A stretch of 64,000 nt of DNA, taken from Candidatus Pantoea soli (GTDB lineage: Bacteria; Pseudomonadota; Gammaproteobacteria; Enterobacterales; Enterobacteriaceae). Within the stretch, counting starts at the first letter, position 1. The number at the start of each line of letters is the position of its first letter. Below the pieces are notes generated by a model. The model did no database searches. It was not told the DNA's origin and worked only from the letters and a program-made list of their open reading frames with translations. Shown here piece by piece: positions 9,806 to 23,734 of the stretch. The stretch covers positions 3,694,529-3,758,528 of the forward strand of contig NZ_CP032702.1 of assembly GCF_007833795.1 (NCBI RefSeq), given 5' to 3'. A program made the position numbers and the translations under genes.

Positions 9806-10792
9806 TTAAAATTGCGGGCTAAGCTGCAACGGCGGTTCGTGTAACAGCCTCTCCTGCTCGAGAAATAGTGCAATCTGCCGACGCCAGAAATCCTCATCTG
9901 TCATCCAGGGAAAGGCGCGCGGAAAAGCGGGGTCCTGCCAGCGGCGAATAACCCAGGCCAGATAATAAACCATGCGCATAGCGCGTAAAGACTCAATCAG
10001 TGTTAATTCGTGTAAATCGAAATCGCCAAATTCGTTATACGCTTCCAGCAAAATATCCCACTGGATTAACTGCTCCTGGCGGCTGCCGTTCACCAGCATC
10101 CATAAATCCTGCACTGCCGGACCGGTGCGGGCATCGTCAAGGTCAACAAACAGTGGGCCGTCCCGCCACAGGATATTACCGGGATGGCAATCGCCGTGCA
10201 GTCGGATCGGCTGCCATTGGCTATGCCAGCTCTGCTGCAGCGTGGCATAAAGTTTATCAACCGCGCTAAGCAGCGCATCCCTGAGCGCCGCCGGCACCAG
10301 TCCACTGTTCTCCAGCGCGGCGCGTGGCTCTACGACATATTCATCCAGCCCAAACGCCGGGCGCTGCCTGAAAGGGCTCTGACGTCCGGTTTGATGGATG
10401 CGGCCAAGAAAGCGTCCAACCCACTCCATCTGCTCTTCATTGTCGGTCTCATACTGCCTTCCTCCCAGGCTGGGAAAGACGGCAAACATAAAACCGGCAT
10501 GATGATTCAGCGTGGAACCCTGCAGCGACAGCGGCGCGGCCACCGGCACCTCGTCATGCACTAAATCCAGCGCAAACTGATTCTCTTCCAGAACCTGCGC
10601 TTCGCTCCAGCGCTGCGGGCGGTAAAATTTCGCCACATAGCGGCGCTTTTCATCATCGCTGAACTGGTAAACGCGGTTTTCGTAACTGTTAAGGGCGGTC
10701 AGACCGGATTCGACCCGCAATCCCGCTTCCCACAGCGCATCAAGAATGACGTCCGGGTTTAGCGTCTGAAAATTAAAAGCGGCTTCGCTCAT
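9806..10792 (-). CDS. srkA: Stress response kinase A (YihE/RdoA)
   Basis: Serine/threonine kinase of the aminoglycoside-phosphotransferase fold that protects cells under envelope and oxidative stress. It is 328 aa, as in E. coli. The catalytic loop is [12 protein letters not shown] (Asp and Asn in place) and the Mg-binding segment is FVDLDDA. Two adjacent ATGs exist; the second (10792) is better spaced from AGG. It lies directly upstream of dsbA and the two probably form an operon. Confidence 0.97.
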   Translation of the reverse strand: MSEAAFNFQTLNPDVILDALWEAGLRVESGLTALNSYENRVYQFSDDEKRRYVAKFYRPQRWSEAQVLEENQFALDLVHDEVPVAAPLSLQGSTLNHHAGFMFAVFPSLGGRQYETDNEEQMEWVGRFLGRIHQTGRQSPFRQRPAFGLDEYVVEPRAALENSGLVPAALRDALLSAVDKLYATLQQSWHSQWQPIRLHGDCHPGNILWRDGPLFVDLDDARTGPAVQDLWMLVNGSRQEQLIQWDILLEAYNEFGDFDLHELTLIESLRAMRMVYYLAWVIRRWQDPAFPRAFPWMTDEDFWRRQIALFLEQERLLHEPPLQLSPQF

Positions 10793-10838
10793 CATGGTGC
10801 CTGTCGGTTACTTTTGCATTGAGCGCGCAAGGATAACA

Positions 10839-11114
10839 TCACTCGTCATCTCTGATCACACCACGTGCCCGCAATAGCGCCGTTTTGAAGTCCACTACAT
10901 AATCTTTCTGCAGGCCGGGGATCCCGGCGTCACTGGCGGCGTCACGCATTTTCAGATGGTAAATCAATATATCGTCCGTTAATTCACTTAATGGGCCACT
11001 GAAACCGGATTCCTGTGCCAGTTTTTGTAAAAATGCCAGCAGATTAAGATCAGACTCTTTTTGCCAGGCAGGTTGCAGGAGTTCAAGCAGTTCATTGAGT
11101 CGGTGATTTTTCAT
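10839..11114 (-). CDS. yihD: DUF1040 family protein YihD
   Basis: A 91-aa acidic protein with the family core [13 protein letters not shown] and [14 protein letters not shown]. Its function is unknown. The open frame runs far upstream (to 11444), but that part is antisense to mobA. AAGGA before the ATG ATG pair (11117/11114) and the match to the 89-aa E. coli protein fix the start. It is divergent from mobA, with the two starts about 70 bp apart. Confidence 0.95.
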   Translation of the reverse strand: MKNHRLNELLELLQPAWQKESDLNLLAFLQKLAQESGFSGPLSELTDDILIYHLKMRDAASDAGIPGLQKDYVVDFKTALLRARGVIRDDE

Positions 11115-11186
11115 CATTGCTTCCTTAACGCAGCAGATTGCTGCTTTTACAGTAAGTATCGTCCGGAATTCAGTCAGGAGACAACG

Positions 11187-11762
11187 ATGACCGCATTTAC
11201 CGGTGTCATTCTTGCAGGTGGGCAAGGCAGCCGCATGGGCGGCCAGGATAAAGGCCTGCTGGGGCTGCAGGGTAAACCGCTCTATCAGCATGTTCTGCAG
11301 CGTTTGCAGCCACAGGTCGATAGTGTGTTGATCAGCGCTAACCGCAACATTGATCAGTATCAGCTTAGTGGCTGTCAGGTTGTGCCGGATTCCCTGGCCG
11401 ATTATCCCGGGCCGCTGGCCGGCATGCTGAGCGGGTTGCAACACAGTCAGACCGAGTGGGTCGCGTTTTGTGCGTGCGATACCCCCTGGATACCTGAAGA
11501 TTTTGTAATGCGGTTATGGCTGCAGCGCGGTGACGCCCCCGCAGTATGGGTGAAATCCTTACAACGCGACCATCCCACGCTGGCGCTGGTTAACCGCTCG
11601 CTGGCAGACGATCTGACAACCTGGCTGCTACGGGGCGAAAGGCGGCTGATGCAGTTCATGCGTGAACATGGCGGGCACGCCGTGCCGTTTGCCATGGACG
11701 AGTCGATCTTTCGCAATATCAATACGCCAGAGGATTTGATTCATGAGGAGGAGAGATCATGA
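11187..11762 (+). CDS. mobA: Molybdenum cofactor guanylyltransferase MobA
   Basis: Transfers GMP from GTP to molybdopterin to make the guanine dinucleotide cofactor. The 191-aa protein opens with the nucleotidyltransferase motif [16 protein letters not shown] (9-24) and has the conserved [14 protein letters not shown] and CACDTPW segments. The ATG at 11187 follows AGGAG at 6 nt; the open frame upstream (from 11061) is not conserved. It overlaps mobB by ATGA, so translation is coupled. Confidence 0.97.
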   Translation: MTAFTGVILAGGQGSRMGGQDKGLLGLQGKPLYQHVLQRLQPQVDSVLISANRNIDQYQLSGCQVVPDSLADYPGPLAGMLSGLQHSQTEWVAFCACDTPWIPEDFVMRLWLQRGDAPAVWVKSLQRDHPTLALVNRSLADDLTTWLLRGERRLMQFMREHGGHAVPFAMDESIFRNINTPEDLIHEEERS

Positions 11763-12265
11763 CTGTGCCGTTGCTGGCCATTACCGCCTGGAGCGGAACG
11801 GGGAAAACAACGCTGTTGCAGCAGGTCATTCCGGAGCTTAACGCGCTGGGCGTGCGCTGCGGTCTGATCAAGCACACGCATCATGAGATGGAGGTGGATA
11901 CGCCGGGAAAGGACAGCTATCTGCTGCGGAAAGCCGGTGCCGATCAGGTCATTGTCGCCAGCGATCGGCGCTGGGCCTTGATGTGTGAAACACCGCAGCA
12001 GCCGCTGAGCTTAGCGGAACTTGCCGCGCGCATGGACAGTTCTGTGCTGGATTTAGTGCTGGTTGAAGGGTTTAAAGGCGAACCCGTGCCCAAAATCGTG
12101 CTGTGGCGACGCGGTGTAAAAGGTGGGGTGGAGGATCTGCTGGATGAGCATGTGATTGCCGTGGCCAGCGATGAGCCGCTGCAGACCGGGCTGCCGGCGC
12201 TGGATATGCGCCAGCCGGCACAGGTGGCCGCCTTTATTGCGCGCTGGCGAGCAGCGTACCGCTGA
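11759..12265 (+). CDS. mobB: Molybdopterin-guanine dinucleotide biosynthesis adaptor MobB
   Basis: GTP-binding protein that assists MobA. It is 168 aa (about 175 in E. coli) with the P-loop SGTGKTTLL at about 12-20, the conserved KHTHHEMEVDTPGKDS and LVEGFK. Its last about 17 codons (from 12215, encoding PAQVAAFIARWR) are the first unit of a degenerate tandem array that continues past the stop codon. The C-terminus of this protein is therefore the likely parent of the repeats. Confidence 0.96.
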   Translation: MTVPLLAITAWSGTGKTTLLQQVIPELNALGVRCGLIKHTHHEMEVDTPGKDSYLLRKAGADQVIVASDRRWALMCETPQQPLSLAELAARMDSSVLDLVLVEGFKGEPVPKIVLWRRGVKGGVEDLLDEHVIAVASDEPLQTGLPALDMRQPAQVAAFIARWRAAYR

Positions 12266-12741
12266 ATACCCTGAGTCAGTAAAGGGAGCCTGGCACTTTC
12301 CAGGCGGCGTAGATGGCTGGCGCTTATACGCTGAATGCTTTGAGCAAATAACGGGACCGTACATTTCCCGGCCGGCACAGGCGGCCGGCTTTATCGCGCG
12401 CCGGCGTGGCGGCACCTGCTGAATGCCCTGAATGAGTACGGAGGCCGGACACTTTCCGGCCGGGACGGTTGACAGGCCCGACAGGCTTTATCGCGCAACA
12501 GTGTGGCAGCATCTGCTGAATGCTTATAGTGTGAGTCAGTAAGGGAGAAGGGCATTTCCGGCTGGCACAGGTGACAGCCTTTATCGCGCGCCGGCGCGGC
12601 GCACACCTTCTGAATGCCCTGAGCAAGTAAGGAGGCCGGACACTTTCCGGCCGATTACAGTATGAGTCAGTGAGGGGGCCGGGCATCTTCCGGCCGGCGC
12701 AGGTGACAGCCTTTATCGCCCGCCGGCTGCCTGCGTGCGGC
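12215..12741 (+). repeat. Degenerate tandem array derived from the mobB 3' end
   Basis: Units of roughly 90 bp begin inside mobB and recur downstream. The 5' half of the unit resembles CCGGCACAGGTGACAGCCTT then TATCGCGCGCCGGCG, with cores starting at 12232 (in mobB), 12389, 12486, 12579 and 12711. The 3' half resembles CTGAATGCCCTGAGTCAGTA then AGGGAGGCCGG-hairpin, with copies from 12262, 12331, 12419, 12516, 12610 and about 12655. Where the old frame survives it still encodes (R)PAQV(T/A)AFIAR-like peptides. The 3' halves of most units carry a short hairpin. This looks like repeated duplication of a coding end with its 3' UTR, followed by decay. No protein is supported beyond mobB. Confidence 0.85.
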
Positions 12742-12809
12742 GGGCGGGCCTCTGCCGGGTTAATCCGGCCACCGTTTACCCGATCGGGCCGCGCCGCGCG
12801 GGACTTTTC

Positions 12810-12830
12810 GCGCCCGCGGGGGCGCTTTTT
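12810..12830 (+). terminator. Plus-strand intrinsic terminator after the mobAB repeat region
   Basis: GCGCCC / GGGCGC stem with a GCGG loop followed by five T. It is positioned to stop mobAB and repeat-array transcription before it meets the rRNA operon. Confidence 0.75.
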
Positions 12831-12846
12831 CCCGGCGCGCGGACGT

Positions 12847-12876
12847 AAAAAAGCCCTGAACTCGCGTTCAGGGCTT
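12847..12876 (-). terminator. rRNA operon terminator
   Basis: A perfect 10-bp stem (AAGCCCTGAA / TTCAGGGCTT) followed by T residues on the minus strand, 14 bp beyond the 5S 3' end. Confidence 0.92.
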
Positions 12877-12889
12877 CTTCACCTGTTGG

Positions 12890-13009
12890 ATGCCTGGCAG
12901 TTCCCTACTCTCGCATGGGGAGACCCCACACTACCATCGGCGCTACGGCGTTTCACTTCTGAGTTCGGCATGGGGTCAGGTGGGACCACCGCGCTAGTGC
13001 CGCCAGGCA
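12890..13009 (-). rRNA. rrf: 5S ribosomal RNA
   Basis: A 120-nt sequence beginning TGCCTGGCGGC and ending GCCAGGCAT on the minus strand. The ends pair to form helix I. The internal segments (CCCACCTGACCCCATGCCGA, GAAGTGAAACGCCGTAGCGC) are typical of enterobacterial 5S RNA. Confidence 0.98.
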
Positions 13010-13104
13010 GATTCTGTTTCGTCCGCGCCGCCGAAGCCGCGCAGACCAGTCCGTGAACAAGGCTGAAAATTTTTCCGGGTACCGCAAAACGCCTCTGGCG
13101 TTGT

Positions 13105-16009
<2,905 letters not shown>

Positions 16010-16132
16010 TCACAACCCACAGGCGTTTTGCGCATGTGAATCGCGAAAATCTCGGACCCGGACGCTCCGCACTTATTTCCTGTTACGGGGAAATACGCGG
16101 CGCGTTCGTTTCAAATTTTCAGCTTGTTCCGG

Positions 16133-16146
16133 ATTGTTAAAGAGCA
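16133..16146 (-). promoter_or_regulatory. Spacer boxA antitermination site
   Basis: The minus strand reads TGCTCTTTAACAA in the 16S-23S spacer. This is the boxA element bound by NusB/S10 to keep the long rRNA transcript resistant to Rho. Confidence 0.85.
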
Positions 16147-16220
16147 TATATCTCAGACGTGACCCGCAGGTCAGTTCTGAGATACATCATGGAGACACCT
16201 TTCACCTGTCACCGAACAGT

Positions 16221-16295
16221 TGGCGTCCCCTAGGGGATTCGAACCCCTGTTGCCGCCGTGAAAGGGCGGAGTCCTAACCGCTAGACGAAGGGGAC
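16221..16295 (-). tRNA. gltT: tRNA-Glu (anticodon UUC)
   Basis: A 75-nt gene in the 16S-23S spacer including an encoded CCA. The acceptor stem GTCCCC/GGGGAC, anticodon stem CCGCC with loop CTTTCAC (anticodon TTC), and T arm CAGGGGTTCGAATCCCCT are all present. The D loop (GTCTAGCGGTTAGGAC) is one base shorter than in E. coli gltT as I recall it. The spacer carries no tRNA-Ile/Ala, so this is a glutamate-type rRNA operon. Confidence 0.97.
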
Positions 16296-16385
16296 ACAAG
16301 GGTGTCACGACTTCGCAGCCGTCCTGCTCATTACTTTTTCTATCAGACAATCTGTGTGAGCACTGCGCGGGAAGGTATCTTCAGG

Positions 16386-17927
<1,542 letters not shown>

Positions 17928-18079
17928 AAAGTTTGATTTGCTGCAACCAGTGCAGCGATGCTCTGTGAATTAAACTTCGTAATGAATTACGTGTTCACTC
18001 AGCAGAGTCTTGATATTTTTTCAAGCCCGGAGGCTTATGATATCAATCCCGTGAGTGCCCACACAGATTGTCTGATAAA

Positions 18080-18091
18080 TTGTTAAAGAGC
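18080..18091 (-). promoter_or_regulatory. Leader boxA antitermination site
   Basis: The minus strand reads GCTCTTTAACAA upstream of 16S, the standard rrn leader boxA. It is followed by the leader segment TTATCAGACAATCTGTGTGG that pairs in pre-16S processing. Confidence 0.88.
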
Positions 18092-18131
18092 GGTGCGACG
18101 CGGCGTACAGCCTGCTGTCGCGAGGTGGCGT

Positions 18132-18159
18132 ATATTACGCTTTCCTCCTTCAGAGTCAA
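18132..18159 (-). promoter_or_regulatory. rrn promoter P2
   Basis: On the minus strand: TTGACT, 16 bp, TAATAT. It lies about 120 bp downstream of P1, the arrangement of enterobacterial rrn operons. Confidence 0.85.
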
Positions 18160-18252
18160 CCTCTTTTTCAGAAGTTTTTCTCCGGCGGGGTGAATCGCTT
18201 CACGCCCTGCTGAGCCGCCTGCGTTGCCGCTTTGCCGTCTCAGTGGTGGCGC

Positions 18253-18280
18253 ATTATAGGGACTTCATTTCTGCTGACAA
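18253..18280 (-). promoter_or_regulatory. rrn promoter P1
   Basis: On the minus strand: TTGTCA, 16 bp, TATAAT, then a GCGCC discriminator typical of stringently controlled (ppGpp/DksA-sensitive) promoters. An A/T-rich block (run of T at 18292-18298 as read on the minus strand) upstream of the -35 resembles an UP element. Confidence 0.9.
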
Positions 18281-18469
18281 GCGTTTATTGCAAAAAAATG
18301 GCTGACAGCTCTTTTTTTATACGAAAGCGTTAAAAAGCGACGTTTTGCGGCGAATAATCAGGCAAAAACGGCAGGCGCGGGGCACAAATCAGCGCCATCT
18401 GCCTGATGAGCGATGCTATTCTGTTAATCACGTTCTTAGCTGACAGTCATTTTTTAAGAAGGATTTTCA

Positions 18470-19873
18470 ATGATTCGATCCGCGCGCAGCATGGCCGGCC
18501 TGCCCTGGATCGCCGCCATGGCGTTTTTTATGCAGGCGCTCGACGCCACCATCCTCAATACTGCGCTCCCCGCCATTGCCACCAGCCTTGAACGTTCTCC
18601 CCTTGCGATGCAATCCGCCGTCATCAGCTATACCCTGACGGTTGCCATGCTGATACCGGTGAGCGGCTGGCTGGCCGATCGCTTTGGTACCCGTAAAATT
18701 TTCATTCTCGCCGTTTCGCTCTTTACGCTGGGTTCACTGGCCTGTGCCCTCTCCGGCTCGCTGAGTGTGCTGGTGACTTCACGGGTAATTCAGGGTATCG
18801 GCGGAGCGATGATGATGCCGGTTGCGCGACTGGCGTTGCTGCGTGCCTATCCGCGCAGTGAACTGTTACCGGTGCTCAACTTTGTCACGATGCCCGGCCT
18901 CGTCGGCCCGATCCTTGGCCCGATGCTGGGCGGTCTGCTGGTGACCTATGCCAGCTGGCACTGGATATTCCTCATTAATATTCCGATTGGCGTCGCCGGT
19001 ATCTTCTATGCGCGCAAATATATGCCCGACTTCACCACGCCCAAGCGCCGCTTCGATTTTTCCGGTTTTCTCCTGTTTGGCCTCGGGCTGGTGCTGATCT
19101 CGATTGGTATTGAACTGTTTGGTGAGCGCATTGTGTCACCCTGGCAGGCGATACTGGTGCTGCTGACCGGTATTGTGCTGCTGCTTCTCTATATTGTGCA
19201 TGCACGTCGTCATCCGGCCCCGCTGATCAGCCTGCCGATGTTTAAAACCCGCACCTTCTCCGTTGGCATCATCGGCAATATCGCGGCCCGGCTCGGTACC
19301 GGCTGTATTCCGTTTCTGATGCCGCTGATGTTGCAGGTGGGGTTCGGCTATCCGGCTATTATCGCAGGCTGCATGATGGGTCCTACCGCCGTCGGCTCGC
19401 TGCTGGCGAAATCTACCGTGACGCAGGTGCTGCGCCGCTTTGGCTATCGCCGGACGCTGGTCGGCATCACGGTTATTATCGGGCTTCTGGTGGCCAGCTT
19501 CGCACTCCAGTCGCCAGGCGAAAGCGTGATCATGCTGCTGATTGCGCTGTTTGTACTGGGTATGGCGATGTCAACGCAGTTCACGGCCATGAATACCATC
19601 ACGCTGGCCGATCTGAATGATGAGAACGCCAGCGGTGGCAACAGCGTTCTGGCGGTCACACAGCAGGTATCCATCAGCTTTGGTGTCGCGGTCAGCGCTG
19701 CCGTGCTGCGATTCTGGCAGGATTTTGAAAGCACCACGGTGCAGCAGTTCCACGCCACCTTCCTGACAATGGGCGTGATTACCGTTTTCTCCGCGCTGGC
19801 GTTTCTGCTGTTGCGGCCGGGTGACGGCCGTAATCTGATCGCGAATCGTGAGAAAAAGAAGAAAACCGCTTAA
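18470..19873 (+). CDS. hsrA: MFS transporter HsrA (YieO), DHA2 type
   Basis: A 467-aa, 14-helix drug:H+ antiporter-like permease of the inner membrane, very similar throughout to E. coli HsrA (475 aa). Motif A-like [11 protein letters not shown] follows helix 2, and the antiporter motif region [13 protein letters not shown] is in helix 5. The substrate is not established from sequence. AAGGA precedes the ATG. yieP, which lies between hsrA and the rRNA operon in E. coli, is missing. The stop codons of hsrA and rbsR overlap by 4 bp in convergent orientation. Confidence 0.94.
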   Translation: MIRSARSMAGLPWIAAMAFFMQALDATILNTALPAIATSLERSPLAMQSAVISYTLTVAMLIPVSGWLADRFGTRKIFILAVSLFTLGSLACALSGSLSVLVTSRVIQGIGGAMMMPVARLALLRAYPRSELLPVLNFVTMPGLVGPILGPMLGGLLVTYASWHWIFLINIPIGVAGIFYARKYMPDFTTPKRRFDFSGFLLFGLGLVLISIGIELFGERIVSPWQAILVLLTGIVLLLLYIVHARRHPAPLISLPMFKTRTFSVGIIGNIAARLGTGCIPFLMPLMLQVGFGYPAIIAGCMMGPTAVGSLLAKSTVTQVLRRFGYRRTLVGITVIIGLLVASFALQSPGESVIMLLIALFVLGMAMSTQFTAMNTITLADLNDENASGGNSVLAVTQQVSISFGVAVSAAVLRFWQDFESTTVQQFHATFLTMGVITVFSALAFLLLRPGDGRNLIANREKKKKTA

Positions 19874-20862
19874 ACCGAACCGCGCTCTACCAGCTCCGGC
19901 GTCAGCACCAGCGTTTGCTGGCTGGCGTCGGGGTCCTGCATGCGGTGAATCAGCGTATCAATCGCCAGCTCACCCAGTTCGTCTTTGGGTTGATGAATGG
20001 TGCTGAGCGGCGGTGTCAGATAACGCGCCAGCTCAATATTGTCATAGCCCATCACCGCGATATCCTGCGGCACGCGTAACCCGGCCTGAAACAGCGCATG
20101 GTAAACCCCAACCGCCATCGCGTCGTTGCTGGTAAACACCGCTTCCGGCCGCGGATCCTGTGCCAGCAGCTGATTCATGGCATTAAACCCGCCCTGAAAT
20201 TCGAAGTCGCCATCCACCACATAACCGGCAGGCACAGCCAGACCGTGCTCCGCCATCGCTTTATAAAAGCCCTCCAGGCGCAGCCGCGCCGGGGTTTTAT
20301 CCTGAGGCCCGGCAATACAGGCAATGCGCGTGTAGCCGCGATCGATCAGGTGGCGCGTCGCCAGTTCGCCCCCCAGCAGCGCGTTATCCTGAATAATGTC
20401 GCCACGGCCTTCAAACGGCGCCCAGTCCATCATGACCATGGGCACCGAAGGATAGCGGTTGAGGATCGCTGCTGACGGCAGATGCGTTTCCGTGCACATC
20501 ATCAGTAAACCATCTACGCGCTTCTGCATCAGCGTTTCGAGGCTGCGATTCATTCGCTCCTCGTCGCCTTCGGTATTGCACAGGATCAGGCTGTAGCCGC
20601 GTTCGTAACAGCTGTTCTCCACGCCGCGCACCACTTCCGAATAGAACGGGTTGCTGCTGGCGGTCAGCAGCATGCCGATGGTGCGGGTCTGTTTGATTTT
20701 CAGGCTGCGCGCCAGCGCTGAGGGCGCATAATTCAGCTCGCCTATGGCCTGCTCGACTTTTTCCCGCACCTGTTCGCTGACAAAGCGATTATTGTTGATG
20801 ACGTGCGAGACCGTGGAGGTGGAGACGCCCGCCAGACGGGCGACATCTTTCATGGTAGCCAA
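19870..20862 (-). CDS. rbsR: Ribose operon repressor RbsR
   Basis: LacI-family repressor that releases its operator when ribose binds. It is 330 aa, equal to E. coli. The N-terminal helix-turn-helix is [20 protein letters not shown]; the periplasmic-binding-like sensor domain follows. The frame extends to 20895, but the TTG at 20862 gives the family start MATMKDV and has ACAGGG in front, within the end of rbsK. It is the last gene of rbsDACBKR. It probably acts on the CGAAACGTTTCG palindromes before rbsD. Confidence 0.96.
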   Translation of the reverse strand: MATMKDVARLAGVSTSTVSHVINNNRFVSEQVREKVEQAIGELNYAPSALARSLKIKQTRTIGMLLTASSNPFYSEVVRGVENSCYERGYSLILCNTEGDEERMNRSLETLMQKRVDGLLMMCTETHLPSAAILNRYPSVPMVMMDWAPFEGRGDIIQDNALLGGELATRHLIDRGYTRIACIAGPQDKTPARLRLEGFYKAMAEHGLAVPAGYVVDGDFEFQGGFNAMNQLLAQDPRPEAVFTSNDAMAVGVYHALFQAGLRVPQDIAVMGYDNIELARYLTPPLSTIHQPKDELGELAIDTLIHRMQDPDASQQTLVLTPELVERGSV

Positions 20863-20866
20863 GCGC

Positions 20867-21796
20867 TTAACCCTGTTGCTGCAGGAAAGCATCAATCTCG
20901 GTACGCCACGGCACCGAGGGTTGTGCGCCCGGACGCGTTACGGCAATCGCCGCCGCCGCGTGCGCAAAACGCACCGCATCCGGCATCGGCTTCTCTTCCA
21001 GTCGCGCGGTAATGAAAGCACCGTTGAAGGTGTCACCGGCGGCGATGGTGTCAACGGCTTCGACCGGGAAGCCCGGAATGCGTTCACCTCGCCCCTGCTC
21101 GCTCAGCCACACGCCGCGCCGCCCCAGCGTAATCAGAACCGTTGGAATACCTTTATCGTGCAGTACCTGCGCAGCCCGTGCCGCATCGTCATCGCTGTTT
21201 ACCGCAATGCCGGTGAGAATTTCGACCTCGGTTTCGTTGGGCGTAATAATATCAACCAGCGCCAGCAGCTCATCGGCGAGCTGCGTAGCCGGCGCCGGAT
21301 TCAGGATCACCTGGGTCTGATGCGCGCGGGCTATTCTGGCGGCAGCCAGCACGCTTTCCAGCGGGGATTCCAGCTGCATCAGCAGCGCATCGGCTTCACC
21401 GATAACCTGCTGATGACGCGCTACGCAGGCGGGTGTCAGCGCCGCGTTAGCACCGGAATAGATGCCAATACTGTTTTCGCCTTCGCCGTTGACGAAGATC
21501 ATCGCTACCCCGGTGGCTTCACCCGCCACGGTCTCCACCGGCGTGATGTCTATCCGGTCCTGCTGCAGCTGCTGACGAATGCGTTCGCCGATGTCATCCG
21601 CTCCGACGCAGGCAATAAACGCAATCCCGGCACCGGCGCGTCCGGCCGCCACCGCCTGGTTGGCACCTTTGCCACCAAAGGCAATCTGATACTGTTTCCC
21701 GATCACCGTTTCGCCCGGACGGGGAAAATGTGCGAGATTAAGAATGTGATCGGCGTTGATACTGCCGAGGACCGCCAGTTTTGCGCGTGTGCTCAT
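20867..21796 (-). CDS. rbsK: Ribokinase
   Basis: PfkB-family kinase making ribose-5-phosphate. It is 309 aa, as in E. coli. The N-terminal substrate motif is [16 protein letters not shown]; the C-terminal PfkB signature [13 protein letters not shown] has the catalytic Asp. The ATG at 21796 matches the family start but has a poor ribosome-binding site. A longer frame to 21844 would run through an intercistronic hairpin. Low initiation may explain why it relies on read-through from rbsB. Confidence 0.95.
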   Translation of the reverse strand: MSTRAKLAVLGSINADHILNLAHFPRPGETVIGKQYQIAFGGKGANQAVAAGRAGAGIAFIACVGADDIGERIRQQLQQDRIDITPVETVAGEATGVAMIFVNGEGENSIGIYSGANAALTPACVARHQQVIGEADALLMQLESPLESVLAAARIARAHQTQVILNPAPATQLADELLALVDIITPNETEVEILTGIAVNSDDDAARAAQVLHDKGIPTVLITLGRRGVWLSEQGRGERIPGFPVEAVDTIAAGDTFNGAFITARLEEKPMPDAVRFAHAAAAIAVTRPGAQPSVPWRTEIDAFLQQQG

Positions 21797-21816
21797 AGGG
21801 AGTAATCCAGGAAAGT

Positions 21817-21836
21817 GCGCCACCCGAAGGTGGCGC
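21817..21836 (-). terminator. Intercistronic hairpin between rbsB and rbsK
   Basis: GCGCCACC / GGTGGCGC with loop TTCG on the minus strand, followed by ACTTTCC, a weak U-stretch. It sits just after the rbsB stop. It may attenuate read-through to rbsK/R and protect rbsB mRNA, and could form the 3' end of an rbsB-derived sRNA. Confidence 0.6.
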
Positions 21837-21859
21837 GTTGCCATGCTTTTCTTTGGTTT

Positions 21860-22735
21860 TTATTTGGTGACAAGCTTCAGGTCAACCGGGTTGATGGCCT
21901 GCACTTTTTCACCCTTCAGAACTTTGTCTGCGGTATCCACGCCAATCATACCAATCTTGTCCGGCATCTGTGCAACCGTTGCGGTCAGTTTGCCGGACTC
22001 CACCGCTTTGATGCCGTCTGCGGTGCCATCAAAGCCCACCACCAGCACATCGCTTTTGCCCGCCGTCTGCAGCGCACGCAGGGCACCCAGCGCCATTTCG
22101 TCGTTCTGAGCAAACACCGCCTGCACATCCGGATGCGCCTGCAGCAGGTTCTGCATGACGTTCAGACCTTTGGTACGGTCAAAATCCGCCGGCTGGCTGG
22201 CCAGTATCTGGAATTTGTGCGCATCGGCAGCCTGTTTGAAACCTTCACCGCGCTCGCGCGCGGCGGACGTCCCGGCAATGCCCTGCAGCTCAATGATTTT
22301 CGCGCCATCACCCAGTTTTTTCGCGATGAAGTCACCGGCCATCTTGCCGCCGAAGCGGTTATCAGACGCCACGTGACTCACCACGGTGCCCTGCGCAGCC
22401 ATGCGGTCCAGCGTGATCACCGGGATTTTCGCCTGGTTCGCCATCTTCACGGCGTTACCCACGGCATCGGAATCCGTCGGGTTGATCAGCAGCAGTTTGG
22501 TGCCGCGCACTGTCAGATCCTGCACGTTTGCCAGCTCTTTGGCCGGGTTATTCTGCGAATCCAGCACCACCAGGTTGTAACCCAGCTTATCCGCTTCTTT
22601 CTGTGCGCCATCTTTCAGAGAGACAAAGAACGGGTTATTCAGGGTTGAAACCACCAGTGCGATAGTGTCCTTTGCCATCGCGCCGGCACTCAGGGTGGCG
22701 CCAAGGATGACGGCCAATGCGGTTAACTTTTTCAT
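21860..22735 (-). CDS. rbsB: Ribose ABC transporter substrate-binding protein
   Basis: Periplasmic ribose receptor, also the ligand carrier for Trg chemotaxis in E. coli. The 291-aa precursor has signal peptide [21 protein letters not shown]. The mature part starts [17 protein letters not shown] and has the conserved DSQNNPAKE and [12 protein letters not shown] sugar-binding segments. It lies between rbsC and rbsK in the usual order. Confidence 0.98.
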   Translation of the reverse strand: MKKLTALAVILGATLSAGAMAKDTIALVVSTLNNPFFVSLKDGAQKEADKLGYNLVVLDSQNNPAKELANVQDLTVRGTKLLLINPTDSDAVGNAVKMANQAKIPVITLDRMAAQGTVVSHVASDNRFGGKMAGDFIAKKLGDGAKIIELQGIAGTSAARERGEGFKQAADAHKFQILASQPADFDRTKGLNVMQNLLQAHPDVQAVFAQNDEMALGALRALQTAGKSDVLVVGFDGTADGIKAVESGKLTATVAQMPDKIGMIGVDTADKVLKGEKVQAINPVDLKLVTK

Positions 22736-22762
22736 TTATATAATCCTGTGTGAAGGTCAGAG

Positions 22763-23734
22763 TTATTTACTGCTTTTGTTATCCACCAGCACCGCCAGCA
22801 GAATGACGACAGCTTTTACAATCATCTGGTAGTAAGACGAGACGCCCATCAGGTTCAGGCCGTTGTTCAGGAAGCCGAGGATCAGCGCACCAATCAGCGT
22901 GCCCATGATGCGTCCTTTGCCGCCAGCCAGACTGGTGCCGCCCAGCACTACCGCGGCGATGGCATCCAGTTCATAACCGGTCCCAGCCGTCGGCTGCGCC
23001 GAAGAGAGACGCGCCACTTCGATGGTGCCCGCCAGTGAAGCCAGCAGGCCGCACAGTGAATAGACAATGATTTTGACGCGATTGACGTTAATGCCGGAGA
23101 GGCGCGTCGCCGCTTCGTTGCCGCCCAGCGCGTAGATATAACGCCCCAGACGCGTGTGGTGCAGCATGTACCACGCCAGCGCGAATACGCCAGCCATCAG
23201 CCATACCGGCGTAGGAATGCCCAGCGGACGGCCGATACCAAACCAGCCGAACAGATCGGCATTGTCACTGAAGCCGGTGTTGATCGGGCTGCCGTTGGTA
23301 TACACCATAGTGACGCCACGCAGCAGCAGCATCATCACCAGCGTCGCGATAAAGGCCTGCACCTTGCCGCGCGCGACGATCACGCCCGTTACCGCACCAA
23401 TGGCCGCCCCCAGCGCCAGCGAGGCAGCCACCGCCACCAGCGCGTTGACTTCCAGCCCGACAATTGACGCCGCCACCGCACCGGTTAATGCCAGCAGCGA
23501 TCCCACGGATAAATCAATACCTGAGGTCAGGATCACCAGCGTCATCCCTACCGCCATTATGGCGTTGACGGAAGTCTGCTGCAGAATGTTGAACATATTG
23601 GCCAGCGTAAAGAAATTCGGGCTCTGGCTGGCCACCACCGCAATCAGCACAATCAGCGCAATCAGCGATTTCTGCTCCAGCAGCCAGGCTTTACTGAACC
23701 AGCGACGGCTGGCGGGTAAGGTTTGGGTACTCAT
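22763..23734 (-). CDS. rbsC: Ribose ABC transporter permease
   Basis: Inner-membrane permease of the sugar (CUT2) ABC importer. It is 323 aa, mostly hydrophobic, and contains the EAA-like loop [12 protein letters not shown]. The start overlaps the rbsA stop by ATGA (23731-23734), indicating translational coupling. Confidence 0.97.
   Translation of the reverse strand: MSTQTLPASRRWFSKAWLLEQKSLIALIVLIAVVASQSPNFFTLANMFNILQQTSVNAIMAVGMTLVILTSGIDLSVGSLLALTGAVAASIVGLEVNALVAVAASLALGAAIGAVTGVIVARGKVQAFIATLVMMLLLRGVTMVYTNGSPINTGFSDNADLFGWFGIGRPLGIPTPVWLMAGVFALAWYMLHHTRLGRYIYALGGNEAATRLSGINVNRVKIIVYSLCGLLASLAGTIEVARLSSAQPTAGTGYELDAIAAVVLGGTSLAGGKGRIMGTLIGALILGFLNNGLNLMGVSSYYQMIVKAVVILLAVLVDNKSSK

Noticed and set aside
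10839..11444. Long version of yihD (201 codons)
   Set aside because: The extra 110 codons are antisense to mobA; the conserved protein starts at about 11,114.
12156..12686. Open frames on both strands through the mobB repeat region
   Set aside because: They change with each repeat unit, have no ribosome-binding sites and owe their length to high GC; only peptide fragments resembling the MobB C-terminus occur.
20744..21805. 353-codon plus-strand ORF
   Set aside because: Antisense to rbsK and the 5' end of rbsR.
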